Positions 53,357 through 61,213 of a stretch of DNA of 64,000 bases are shown here, in pieces. The DNA is taken from positions 22,484 through 86,483 of the forward strand of contig JAFLSR010000006.1 of assembly GCA_022510845.1 (NCBI GenBank), read 5' to 3'. Source of the stretch: Treponema sp. (GTDB lineage: Bacteria > Spirochaetota > Spirochaetia > Treponematales > Treponemataceae). The notes below the pieces were generated by a model. That model did not search any database. It was given only the letters and a program-made list of their open reading frames with translations, and was not told the DNA's origin. Each line of letters starts with the position of its first letter. Position 1 is the first letter of the stretch. Both the position numbers and the translations under genes were made by a program.

Positions 53357-54172
53357 ATGAAAAGAATTTTTTCACACGCGGCGTTTTTCATTGTCCTCGA
53401 ATTCGCCTTCATACTAAATTTTTCCTGCGCTTCCACAAACAAGGACAAAAATTTACACGAAGAATTTTCAGGAGAAGGCGCATCACTCGGTCTTGAAATT
53501 CCGCTTTGCAAGGCGGCGGAAAAAAATTCCGAAAGGCGCGACACGCATCAAATCGTGCGGCACGAAGGCTACACTCTTTGCTACCGCGAAAAATTCGAGC
53601 AGGCAGAATGGGTGGCGTACACACTCGATTCGGAAAAACTGCAAAAGAACGCCTCGCGCAAAAACAACTTCCGCGAAGACCCCGAAATAAAAACTTATTC
53701 CGCGCAATTGGAAGACTACAGGAACAGCGGCTACGACCGCGGGCATTTGGCGCCGGCGGCAGACATGGCGTACAGCGAAATCGCGATGAGCGAGTCGTTT
53801 TTTTTGAGCAACATTTCGCCGCAAGTCCATACGTTCAACGCGGGGATTTGGCTCAGGCTCGAACAGTACGTGAGGACGCTGGCAGAAGAAAACGAAAAAA
53901 TCTTCGTAGTCACAGGCCCGATTTTGGAAAAAGACTCATACGCGACAATCGGCGTAAACCGCGTGGCAGTCCCGGAATTTTTCTACAAGGCAATTCTCGT
54001 TCTAAAAGACGGCGAATACAAAATGTTAGCGTTCATCGTTCCGAACGAACAAAGCCGCGAAGAGATTTGGCATTTTCAGACAACGGTGGACGAAATTGAA
54101 GCGCGAACAGGAATCGACTTTTTTTGGCAACTTGACGATGAAATCGAAACCGCGCTGGAAAGCCAAAAATGA
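53357..54172 (+). CDS. Exported DNA/RNA non-specific endonuclease, likely lipoprotein
   Basis: The 271-residue protein belongs to the NUC1/NucA group of sugar-non-specific nucleases. The catalytic DRGH motif is at residues 127-130 (YDRGHLAPAADM), and the metal-binding Asn lies in FFLSNISPQ near 150. Both are intact, so it should cut DNA and RNA with a divalent metal. A signal region ends in NFSC, predicting lipidation at Cys24 and a periplasmic or surface location. It is monocistronic. Possible roles are nutrient scavenging from extracellular DNA or defence; the sequence does not decide. Confidence 0.88.
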   Translation: MKRIFSHAAFFIVLEFAFILNFSCASTNKDKNLHEEFSGEGASLGLEIPLCKAAEKNSERRDTHQIVRHEGYTLCYREKFEQAEWVAYTLDSEKLQKNASRKNNFREDPEIKTYSAQLEDYRNSGYDRGHLAPAADMAYSEIAMSESFFLSNISPQVHTFNAGIWLRLEQYVRTLAEENEKIFVVTGPILEKDSYATIGVNRVAVPEFFYKAILVLKDGEYKMLAFIVPNEQSREEIWHFQTTVDEIEARTGIDFFWQLDDEIETALESQK

Positions 54173-54299
54173 TTTTTACAAAAACGCATTGCCAACAACT
54201 AAAATGCAATGTCTTTTTCCCTTGCGGAAAATTATATTCGCAAGTTCCTGTGTTTTTTCGAATCGCGATTTTCAGTCCGAAAAAATATTCATTCGGTGC

Positions 54300-54328
54300 T
54301 TGACAAAAATTCGATTTTTTGCTAGTAT
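54300..54328 (+). promoter_or_regulatory. Promoter of the tRNA gene
   Basis: A consensus TTGACA (54300-54305) lies 17 bp from TAGTAT (54323-54328). The tRNA begins 11 nt beyond the -10 box. Confidence 0.75.
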
Positions 54329-54338
54329 GAAATCCCAC

Positions 54339-54411
54339 GGCGGAATAGCTCAGTAGGTAGAGCACACGGCTCATATCCGTGATGTCTATGGTTCGATCCC
54401 ATATTCCGCTA
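54339..54411 (+). tRNA. tRNA-Met (anticodon CAT)
   Basis: A full cloverleaf can be drawn over 73 nt. The acceptor stem is GGCGGAA/TTCCGCT (one G-U), the D stem GCTC/GAGC, the anticodon stem CACGG/CCGTG with loop CTCATAT (anticodon CAT), and the T stem TATGG/CCATA with loop TTCGATC. CCA is not encoded. The G1-U72 pair and the anticodon stem without three G-C pairs argue against an initiator tRNA. A lysidine-type tRNA-Ile with the same anticodon cannot be excluded. Confidence 0.9.
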
Positions 54412-54415
54412 AAAG

Positions 54416-54441
54416 CACGCGCAAGTCGCGTGTTTTTTTTT
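54416..54441 (+). terminator. Terminator of the tRNA gene
   Basis: A CACGCG/CGCGTG stem (54416-54421 with 54427-54432) with a 5-nt loop is followed by nine T residues, directly after the tRNA. Confidence 0.88.
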
Positions 54442-54491
54442 GCGTGCCCCGTCTCCCTCACGCAATGCCCGCAGCATTCTCTCAAACAAAA

Positions 54492-55232
54492 TCATCGCAA
54501 GGCGGCATTCGGAACAAAGCGTTTGGAAAGGCGAAGAAATTCTTCCGCCTGCGCTTCCGAACACGGCAAGATTTTTTCGGCTTCGGGCGAAAGGCAGCGT
54601 TCGTTTTGGAATTGCGCAAAAAGCCACAAAGCATCCTGCGGCAAAAGACGCGCGATGCGCTCCACTTCATCTTTTCCCAAAAGCGGGGGGTACAACACAG
54701 TGCGGAATTCACGGTTGCCGCAAGGAAGCGCGGAAACGATTTTTATGGAACGCAGGATTTTTTCTTCCAAGTCGCGCGCACCTTTGTCAAGTTCCGCATA
54801 GCGTTCGGGCGAAGTCTTCACATCGAGCGCGACGTAATCCGGCGCAAGGCGTTCGTCGGAAAGAAGTTCTTCCAATCGTTCTGGAAAAGTTCCGTTCGTG
54901 TCAAGTTTGATTTTGTAGCCAAAAGAGCGCGCGCCCAAGATGAGTTTTTTGGCAAGCGGAAAATCGCAAAGCACTTCGCCGCCACTCAATACGAATCCAG
55001 TCAAGACGTTGCGACGCTTTTCAAGGTGCGCTGCGACTTCCTCCGCCGAAACAAACTGCGGCAAAGGTTCGTCCCTCCCCGAAAAATTCTCATCCACCAA
55101 AGGCGCGTTGTAACAATAAGGGCAGCGCAAGTTGCAGCCTCGAACAAAGCACGCCGCCGCTACCCTTCCAGGAAAATCGAGCAAAGTCGTCTTTACAAGG
55201 ACGCATTTTTTTTCTTGCGCGGATTCTGTCAC
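54492..55232 (-). CDS. nrdG: Anaerobic ribonucleotide reductase activating enzyme
   Basis: NrdG is a radical SAM enzyme that abstracts hydrogen from the glycyl-radical glycine of the class III reductase. The 246-residue protein has the cluster motif CxxxCxxC at Cys33, Cys37 and Cys40 (RGCNLRCPYC) and the GGE motif near residue 85 (LSGGEVLCDF). At 246 residues it is longer than the E. coli type and closer to the NrdG2-like or PflA-like group. The start is GTG at 55232, overlapping the stop of the redoxin gene as GTGA, so it is coupled to the polypeptide that carries the target glycine. Confidence 0.92.
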   Translation of the reverse strand: MTESAQEKKCVLVKTTLLDFPGRVAAACFVRGCNLRCPYCYNAPLVDENFSGRDEPLPQFVSAEEVAAHLEKRRNVLTGFVLSGGEVLCDFPLAKKLILGARSFGYKIKLDTNGTFPERLEELLSDERLAPDYVALDVKTSPERYAELDKGARDLEEKILRSIKIVSALPCGNREFRTVLYPPLLGKDEVERIARLLPQDALWLFAQFQNERCLSPEAEKILPCSEAQAEEFLRLSKRFVPNAALR

Positions 55233-55885
55233 GCCGTAACCGCAGAAAGAATTTCTTCGATGTCAGGAACATTGTGCGCCCGGGAAATTTCCTCGCCGCG
55301 CTCGTCGTAGAAAATCACAGTCGGCGCGGAGAACACCCCCCGCACGGAGGCTTTGGAAAGTCCTTCGTCCGTATCCACATCGACCAAAGTTCCCTGAAGC
55401 GAAAGTCCCAGAACGAAATCTTTGACGGGCGGACAGTTCGGGCAAGTTTTCCTTGTAAAAAGTTCGTAAGAAAAAATTCCCGCAGGATGATTCGTGCCGG
55501 ATGAATTTCCTTCATGCGCGAATTCTGCCTGCTGAAAGCCATGCGTATTTTCCGCGGCAAGATTTTTTGTGCCGGAATTGGAAATCGCGTACAATGCCGT
55601 ATCCCGAAGGTCCAATTCCTTTCGAGGTTTTTCAGAGGAAAATTCTTCGGAAATCGTCGGACGCTGAGAAACCGTGTCAGGGCGCTCATCGCTATTGAAT
55701 TCGAACATCTTTCTTTTTTTGAATTCGTCCGCCTTGCCGCGATTCCAGTTGCGCACGGCGCGGTAGTAGCCTACGATTCGCGCGTAGACTTCGGTCTGAG
55801 TTCCGTGCACGTTTTCCAGTTCCGACCTTACTTGCGCAATTTGTATGTCAAGTTCCTTCAATTTTGTTTCGTTGTCCACCATCAT
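55229..55885 (-). CDS. Glycyl-radical segment of NrdD fused to a redoxin domain
   Basis: The 218-residue protein has two parts. Residues about 5-62 contain a short coiled coil followed by TEVYARIVGYYRAVRNWN and a basic end (EFKKRKMFEF). This is the pattern found at the C-terminus of complete NrdD proteins, with Gly39 as the radical site. Residues about 138-218 form a thioredoxin/glutaredoxin-like domain with active-site CPNC (Cys148, Cys151) and a cis-Pro loop (FSAPTVIF). A Ser/Glu-rich linker joins them. The gene has its own ribosome site (GAGGGG) 48 bp after nrdD, so it is a separate cistron, not a frameshift product. I infer that it completes NrdD in trans and supplies reducing power. Confidence 0.75.
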   Translation of the reverse strand: MMVDNETKLKELDIQIAQVRSELENVHGTQTEVYARIVGYYRAVRNWNRGKADEFKKRKMFEFNSDERPDTVSQRPTISEEFSSEKPRKELDLRDTALYAISNSGTKNLAAENTHGFQQAEFAHEGNSSGTNHPAGIFSYELFTRKTCPNCPPVKDFVLGLSLQGTLVDVDTDEGLSKASVRGVFSAPTVIFYDERGEEISRAHNVPDIEEILSAVTA

Positions 55886-55933
55886 TTCCCCTCTTTATTC
55901 TACAATTTTCACCTTGTTACGAAATCATTTTTT

Positions 55934-58048
55934 TTAATGGACAAGCGTCTTTGCCAGTTCTTCGCGTTCTGCCAAAAGCGCGGAAAGTTTTGCGCGCAAC
56001 TCGTCCTCTTTTTGCGCCTTGCATTTGGGGCATTCGAAATGTTCGCCCGAAATGTAGCCGTGCACGGGACAAATCGAATATGTCGGCGAAATCGTCAAAT
56101 ACGGAATCCTGTAATTTTCCATAATCGTTTTCACCAAATCGCGGCAAGCCTTCCAGTCCTTTACGCGCTCGCCCATGAACGTGTGGAAAACAGTGCCGCC
56201 AGTGTATTTTGTTTGCAAGCCTTCCTGATGGTCAAGCGCCTCGAAAATGTCGCTCGTAAAGTCCACAGGGAGTTGCGTGGAATTCGTGTAAAATGGGTCT
56301 TCCGTGCCGCTCGTGATGATTTCGGGGAAACGCTCCTTGTCATGCTTTGCGAGGCGGTACGAAGTGCTTTCTGCGGGCGTCGCCTCCAAGTTGAAAAGTT
56401 CGCCGGTTTCTTCCTGAAAATCCTGCATACGCTTTCGCATATAGTCGAGCACCCGCAGCGAAAAATCCCTGCCCTCGCCGCTTGTGAGATCTTTGCCCAA
56501 AAAATTCAGGCAGCATTCGTTCATGCCGCAAAGCCCAATCGTGTTGAAATGGTTTCCGAGCGTCTTCAAATAACGTTTGGTGTACGGAAAAAGTCCGCCA
56601 TCGTAAAGTCGCTGGATGACCTTGCGCTTTATGCAAAGGCTCTGCTTCGCCAAGTCCATGAGGTAGTCCAGCCGCTTGAAAAATTCTTTTTCGGTCTTGC
56701 ACAAAAATCCGATTTGCGGAAGATTGATTGTCACGACTCCGAGACTTCCTGTGAATTCATCGCTTCCGAAAAGCCCGCCGCCGCGTTTTCGCAGTTCGCG
56801 CTTGTCGAGACGAAGGCGGCAGCACATCGAGCGCACGTCGGACGGATTCAGGTCGGAATTGACGAAATTCTGAAAATACGGAGTTCCGTAGAGCGAAGTC
56901 ATTTCGAAAAGAAGCCTTGCGTTATCGCTCGTCCAGTCTAAGTCCTTGGTTATGTTGTACGTGGGAATCGGATACGCGAAGCCGCGCCCGTCCGCGTCAC
57001 CTTCAAGCATGATTTCAATGAACTGCTTGTTTATGATGTCCATTTCCTTTTGGCATTCGCCATAGGTGAAATCCTGTTCCACGCCGCCGACAATCGCCTT
57101 TTGGTTTTTGAGGTCGTCGGGACAAACCCAGTCCAGCGTGATGTTCGAAAACGGCGCCTGGCTTCCCCAACGGCTTGGAGTGTTCACGCCGTAAACATAA
57201 CTTTGTATGCATTGGCGAACCTGCTTTTCTGAAAGGCCGTCGATTTTGACGAAGGGCGCAAGGTATGTGTCGAACGAACTGAAAGCCTGCGCCCCCGCCC
57301 ATTCGTTCTGCATTATTCCCAAAAAATTCACGATTTGGTTTACGAGCGTGGAAAGATGCGATGCGGGCTTGGAATTGATTTTGTCTTTTACTCCGCCCAA
57401 GCCTTCCACGATGAGCTGCCTGAGCGACCATCCGGCGCAGTAGCCCGAAAACATCGAAAGGTCGTGGATGTGGAACGCCGCAGACTTGTGCGCGTCCGCG
57501 ATTTCCTTGGAATAAATGTTGCTGAGCCAATAGTTCGCCGTAACCGTGCCCGAATTGTGCAGAATCAATCCGCCAAGCGAAAAATTCACGTTGGCGTTTT
57601 CGTTAACGCGCCAGTCGCTTTGGGCAAGGTAGCCGTCCATTGTCTGGTTGATGTCGAGCATGAGGTGGTGAGCATCGCGGAGAGCCTCGTGGCGCGCGCG
57701 GTAAAGGATGTACGCCTTCGCCACTTCCACCTGCTTTTCTTCGATGAGCGCGCTTTCCACCAAATCCTGTATTTCTTCGATGGCAGGAATGGAATGCGCG
57801 CGCCGCCCCGCAAGCAAAAGCCTGAGCTTTTCTTCAACGGAATCGGTAATTCTCGCGGCGCGTTCGGGATCGGGATATTTTTCCACGGCGCAAATCGCCT
57901 TTCCAATCGCACCTTCGATTTTTTTCCGGTCATAGGAAACCACATCGCCGGAACGCTTCACAACGCTTTTTATGAAAGAGGCAGTTTCTTCCTCATCGCT
58001 TTTTCCAAGAAAACTCTTCCATTCAGGAAAGAACGATTCTTCACCCAT
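55934..58048 (-). CDS. nrdD: Anaerobic ribonucleoside-triphosphate reductase, catalytic subunit lacking the radical glycine
   Basis: The class III reductase makes dNTPs without oxygen. The protein has an N-terminal ATP-cone (about 25-120) for allosteric control, then the barrel with SMCCRLRLDKRELRKRGGG near 395 (thiyl cysteine region) and GMNECCLNFLG near 500. A C-terminal zinc site is CPVHG...CPKC near 660-680. It ends about 30 residues later in a charged helix, without the RVxGY-type glycine motif of complete family members; that motif is in the next gene. The start at 58048 (704 residues) is fixed by GGGAG and overlaps the nrdR stop by 8 nt. Confidence 0.93.
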   Translation of the reverse strand: MGEESFFPEWKSFLGKSDEEETASFIKSVVKRSGDVVSYDRKKIEGAIGKAICAVEKYPDPERAARITDSVEEKLRLLLAGRRAHSIPAIEEIQDLVESALIEEKQVEVAKAYILYRARHEALRDAHHLMLDINQTMDGYLAQSDWRVNENANVNFSLGGLILHNSGTVTANYWLSNIYSKEIADAHKSAAFHIHDLSMFSGYCAGWSLRQLIVEGLGGVKDKINSKPASHLSTLVNQIVNFLGIMQNEWAGAQAFSSFDTYLAPFVKIDGLSEKQVRQCIQSYVYGVNTPSRWGSQAPFSNITLDWVCPDDLKNQKAIVGGVEQDFTYGECQKEMDIINKQFIEIMLEGDADGRGFAYPIPTYNITKDLDWTSDNARLLFEMTSLYGTPYFQNFVNSDLNPSDVRSMCCRLRLDKRELRKRGGGLFGSDEFTGSLGVVTINLPQIGFLCKTEKEFFKRLDYLMDLAKQSLCIKRKVIQRLYDGGLFPYTKRYLKTLGNHFNTIGLCGMNECCLNFLGKDLTSGEGRDFSLRVLDYMRKRMQDFQEETGELFNLEATPAESTSYRLAKHDKERFPEIITSGTEDPFYTNSTQLPVDFTSDIFEALDHQEGLQTKYTGGTVFHTFMGERVKDWKACRDLVKTIMENYRIPYLTISPTYSICPVHGYISGEHFECPKCKAQKEDELRAKLSALLAEREELAKTLVH

Positions 58049-58514
58049 TTGTTTCTCCCACACCGTCTATTGACTTCACTTCGTTTATGAACTCTTCCAA
58101 ATTCTCAAAATGCTTGTAGACCGAGGCGAACCTTATGTACGCCACCTTGTCGATTTTGTTCAGCCGCTCAAGCACGATCTCGCCCAGTTCCGCCGTGGAA
58201 ATCTCACGGCTCGCCTTTACGCGCATCACCGCCGCGTCCTCGATTTCGGTAACAAGATTTTCAAGCATCGAGGTGGAAACAGGCCGCTTTTCCAATGCGC
58301 GCGAAACGCCCTTTTCGAGTTTTTTCGCATCGAAAGGCTGCCTCCTTCCGTCCCGCTTTATCACCATAAGCGGCTTTTCTTCAATCCGCTCGTAACTGGT
58401 AAAGCGGTAGCCGCAACTCGCGCACTCCCTTCTGCGGCGGATGTTGTCCCCGTTCGCCATTGTGCGAGACTCAATCACCTTGTCGTCAAGAGAGCCACAA
58501 TACGGGCAGCGCAT
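58041..58514 (-). CDS. nrdR: Transcriptional repressor NrdR
   Basis: NrdR senses dATP/ATP through an ATP-cone and represses ribonucleotide reductase genes. The 157-residue protein starts MRCPYCG, giving the first zinc pair; the second is CASCGYRF near 31. The ATP-cone covers about residues 45-135 (VIKRDGRRQPFDAKKLEKGV). The start at 58514 is set by GGGAGG; the ATG at 58526 precedes that site. It is the first gene of the nrdR-nrdD-redoxin-nrdG operon, so it probably controls its own operon. Confidence 0.96.
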   Translation of the reverse strand: MRCPYCGSLDDKVIESRTMANGDNIRRRRECASCGYRFTSYERIEEKPLMVIKRDGRRQPFDAKKLEKGVSRALEKRPVSTSMLENLVTEIEDAAVMRVKASREISTAELGEIVLERLNKIDKVAYIRFASVYKHFENLEEFINEVKSIDGVGETNG

Positions 58515-58603
58515 TTTTCCTCCCAAAAAGGCGCGTCAAACAGAAAAATCGAAAAATTTCATTGAAAAGCCGCGCTTTTTCTCCCACTTGAAAGGATTTT
58601 TAT

Positions 58604-58632
58604 ATTATATCACAGTCGGACTGGATTTGCAA
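58604..58632 (-). promoter_or_regulatory. Promoter of the nrd operon
   Basis: On the minus strand TTGCAA (58632-58627) and TATAAT (58609-58604) are 17 bp apart, with TGTGA before the -10 box. The leader to nrdR is about 80 nt. Confidence 0.7.
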
Positions 58633-58796
58633 GGCGAAAAATCGAATTTCACAAAGAAAATGAAGTGCAAGGCGTTTTTTTCAAATCACTAGACCAATAT
58701 ATAGTAAAATATTTCGATTTTGCGCGAAAACGGCTCAGGCAAATCAAAAATTTCACCACATAAGTGGCTTCGACCTCCCATTGCGGCGCACAGGTT

Positions 58797-58825
58797 TTGA
58801 CTAATAATCGTTTTTCTGCTATATT
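58797..58825 (+). promoter_or_regulatory. Leaderless promoter of the Omp85-like gene
   Basis: TTGACT (58797-58802) and TATATT (58820-58825) are 17 bp apart. Six bases separate the -10 box from the GTG start at 58832. Confidence 0.65.
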
Positions 58826-58831
58826 AAATGT

Positions 58832-60136
58832 GTGAAAATCCGTCAATTTTTTAGCGTCATTGCAGTGATTTGCCTTTTTCTCCCCGTCGCTGCGCAGGAA
58901 ACAGAAATTCTGCCAATCGAAGGCGCGGTTTCCGCACAGAAAGGTGCGTCCGCGCCAAACGCCGAATCGCTCATCACGCGCATCGCATTCACCGGGCTAA
59001 AAAGGACGCGCGAATCTTATATGCAGGCAGTTCTCAAAAAATACCGCGGCATTCCCGCGCAAAAACTTGACATGGGCGAACTTGAGACCACTTTGCGCGA
59101 GCAGGAACTTTTTTCCGAAATTTCGGCTGTCTGCGAGCCTAGCGAAAACGGCGAGTGCGTTCTGCACATCACGGTCAAAGAAAAAATCTCGTTTCTGCCC
59201 ATACCGTTCGCCATGTACTCATCGGGAACAGGCTTTATGGGCGGGCTTGCCGTCATAGACACCAATGCTTTTGGCGTAAAGGACACATACCTTTTGGCAG
59301 GCGCGTTCTCCTCTTCCATGCAGACAGCAATCACGATGTTTTCAAAGCCATCGCTTTCGCTTGACAAGCCAGGCTTTACTGCGAGCGGAATGTTCATGCA
59401 CCGCGGGAACGAATTGCACGATGGAAGCGATTCGTGTGTGCTTGACTACCGCACGATTGGAGGAGGGGCAAGCGTTTCACTCACCGACAAACTTACCGAA
59501 CATACGAACGCGTCTTTGGGCGTGCGCTACGCCTACACGAACATTTCGCTCGACGAAGGCTATGCCGCATATTCGGACGAGTTCAAAACGCACCACGCTT
59601 TTTCAGCCACCGCCGGGTGGAACGCACGCTTTCCGCAATCGAACGAATGGTTCTTGTCCGCCAAGTCCATGATGCTCGCCGGGGACTTCACGTTCTTTTC
59701 CACGGGCGGACAGGCGCAATCCGTGAGCGCGCAAATTACGATACAACAGCCTCTTCCAATAACACGGCTGCGATTTATTTTCCATGGAGCGGGACACCTT
59801 TCGCACAACGCGCCGTTCTCAATGTGGGATTCGCAGTCCGCCGTAGGCACTACGATTATGCCCAATGACTTCGCAAGCCAAAGGATGCTCGGTCTGCACA
59901 CAGGTTTTGAATTTGGAATCGTAAAAGCGAAAATCGCAACATTCTCGATTTACGCATTGTACGAACAATTCTTTGGTGAAGATTTTGACGGAGAAGGAAT
60001 ATTGAATTTCGGCTACTCAGCAGGCGTAAAGATGTATCTTTCCAAGATAGCCTTTCCCGCTTTGTCGCTTGGGATTTCCCATAATTTGAGCGCGCGCACG
60101 CTGAAATTCTCCGCCGTGCTCGGCATCGAATTCTAA
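58832..60136 (+). CDS. Short Omp85/BamA-like outer-membrane protein
   Basis: The 434-residue protein starts with GTG and a signal peptide ending ...LPVAAQE. One POTRA-like module (about 45-130) has ITRIAFTGLKRTRESYM and a closing strand CVLHITVKEK, as in BamA POTRA domains. The rest is a beta-barrel with terminal residues LGIEF, a Bam-type C-terminal signal. It is far shorter than the bamA product at 9.6-12.0 kb and is a paralogue-like Omp85 protein. Similar single-POTRA proteins exist in other bacteria; the role here is unknown. It has a leaderless-type promoter. Confidence 0.75.
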   Translation: MKIRQFFSVIAVICLFLPVAAQETEILPIEGAVSAQKGASAPNAESLITRIAFTGLKRTRESYMQAVLKKYRGIPAQKLDMGELETTLREQELFSEISAVCEPSENGECVLHITVKEKISFLPIPFAMYSSGTGFMGGLAVIDTNAFGVKDTYLLAGAFSSSMQTAITMFSKPSLSLDKPGFTASGMFMHRGNELHDGSDSCVLDYRTIGGGASVSLTDKLTEHTNASLGVRYAYTNISLDEGYAAYSDEFKTHHAFSATAGWNARFPQSNEWFLSAKSMMLAGDFTFFSTGGQAQSVSAQITIQQPLPITRLRFIFHGAGHLSHNAPFSMWDSQSAVGTTIMPNDFASQRMLGLHTGFEFGIVKAKIATFSIYALYEQFFGEDFDGEGILNFGYSAGVKMYLSKIAFPALSLGISHNLSARTLKFSAVLGIEF

Positions 60137-60164
60137 GCATACAAGAACGCCACAATGCGACTTC

Positions 60165-60190
60165 AAGCCTCGCGTTGATTGGCTTTTTCC
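60165..60190 (+). terminator. Weak terminator after the Omp85-like gene
   Basis: A 5-bp AAGCC/GGCTT stem (60165-60169 with 60181-60185) with an 11-nt loop runs into TTTCC. It is weak and may only attenuate. Confidence 0.3.
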
Positions 60191-60203
60191 AAAATCATCG
60201 CCC

Positions 60204-60232
60204 TTGCAAAATTTCAAAGAATGTGCTAAAAT
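60204..60232 (+). promoter_or_regulatory. Promoter of the nucleotidyltransferase-manA operon
   Basis: TTGCAA (60204-60209) and TAAAAT (60227-60232) are 17 bp apart, with TG before the -10 box. The ATG at 60262 follows a GGAGA site. Confidence 0.7.
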
Positions 60233-60261
60233 CCGAAAAACTTTTTTTGACGGAGAAAACA

Positions 60262-61167
60262 ATGAAGCCCACGCTTTTGGTTTTGGCAGCAGGAATGGGA
60301 AGCCGATATGGCGGTGTGAAGCAAATCGACGCGGTAGGAAAGAACGGCGAATGCCTTTTGGATTTCGCCTGCCACGACGCGAAAAAAAGCGGCTTTTCTT
60401 CGGTCGTGTTCATAATCAGAAAGGACATCGAAAAAGATTTCCGCGAAAGGCTTTTTGACAGAATCGCAAAGAATTTCGACGCGGACTATGTTTTCCAAAG
60501 CCGCGAATCGCTTTTGACGGAAGAAGAATCGGAAAAGACGCAATCGCGCAAAAAGCCATGGGGCACGGTTCACGCGGTGCTTTGCGCAGAAGAAAAAATC
60601 CGCACGCCGTTCGCCGTCATCAATTCCGACGACTACTACGGACGCGAGGCGTTCAAAACTTTGGGCGAATACCTTTGCGCCATTCCGAACGATTCCACGG
60701 AGCACGCGATGGTAGGCTATGTCCTCGAAAACACGATGAGCAAAAACGGCTCGGTTTCGCGCGGAGTGTGCACGGTGGAAAACGGCACGCTTTCGGGCAT
60801 CGTGGAAAACACGAAAATTTATTACGAAGCAGGAAAAATCGTGAGCGAACTTGACGGAAAGAAAATCACGCTTTCCGGAAAAGAATGGGTGAGCATGAAC
60901 CTTTTCGGATTTTCGCCGAAAGCGTTCGAAACATTCCATGAATATTGGGAAAACTTCCGAAAGCGCGGACTGTTCACCGAAAAGGAAGAGGCTCTGCTTC
61001 CGGTGGCGGCGAGCGACATCGGAAAAAGCGGCAAAGGGAAAATAAAATTCTTCGCGTCAAACGAATCATGGTTCGGGATGACCTACCCCGAGGACCGCGA
61101 GATAGTGCGCAATGAAATCGCAGCCAAAATCGCAAGCGGATATTATCCCGAAAAACTCTGGGGATAG
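60262..61167 (+). CDS. Sugar-phosphate nucleotidyltransferase
   Basis: The 301-residue protein carries the nucleotidyltransferase signature LAAGMGSRYGGVKQ at about residues 8-21, INSDDYYGRE near 118 (metal-binding Asp) and a typical Rossmann-like order of strands. The exact sugar and nucleotide cannot be read. The neighbour manA suggests a mannose or related pathway, for example making GDP- or UDP-linked sugar for cell-surface glycans. The start at 60262 is set by GACGGAGA. manA follows after 46 bp. Confidence 0.85.
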   Translation: MKPTLLVLAAGMGSRYGGVKQIDAVGKNGECLLDFACHDAKKSGFSSVVFIIRKDIEKDFRERLFDRIAKNFDADYVFQSRESLLTEEESEKTQSRKKPWGTVHAVLCAEEKIRTPFAVINSDDYYGREAFKTLGEYLCAIPNDSTEHAMVGYVLENTMSKNGSVSRGVCTVENGTLSGIVENTKIYYEAGKIVSELDGKKITLSGKEWVSMNLFGFSPKAFETFHEYWENFRKRGLFTEKEEALLPVAASDIGKSGKGKIKFFASNESWFGMTYPEDREIVRNEIAAKIASGYYPEKLWG

Positions 61168-61213
61168 GCAGTTTTTCGCCGCGCACAAAACCTCTAATAA
61201 CGAAGGTGCAAAT

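Noticed and set aside
54339..54411. Initiator tRNA-fMet
   Set aside because: The anticodon stem lacks the three consecutive G-C pairs and position 1-72 is G-U rather than the C-A type mismatch of initiators.
55229..58048. A frameshift that broke a single nrdD gene
   Set aside because: nrdD ends in a regular stop, 48 bp of non-coding sequence follow, and the second gene has its own strong ribosome site and an extra redoxin domain, so two genuine cistrons are more likely.
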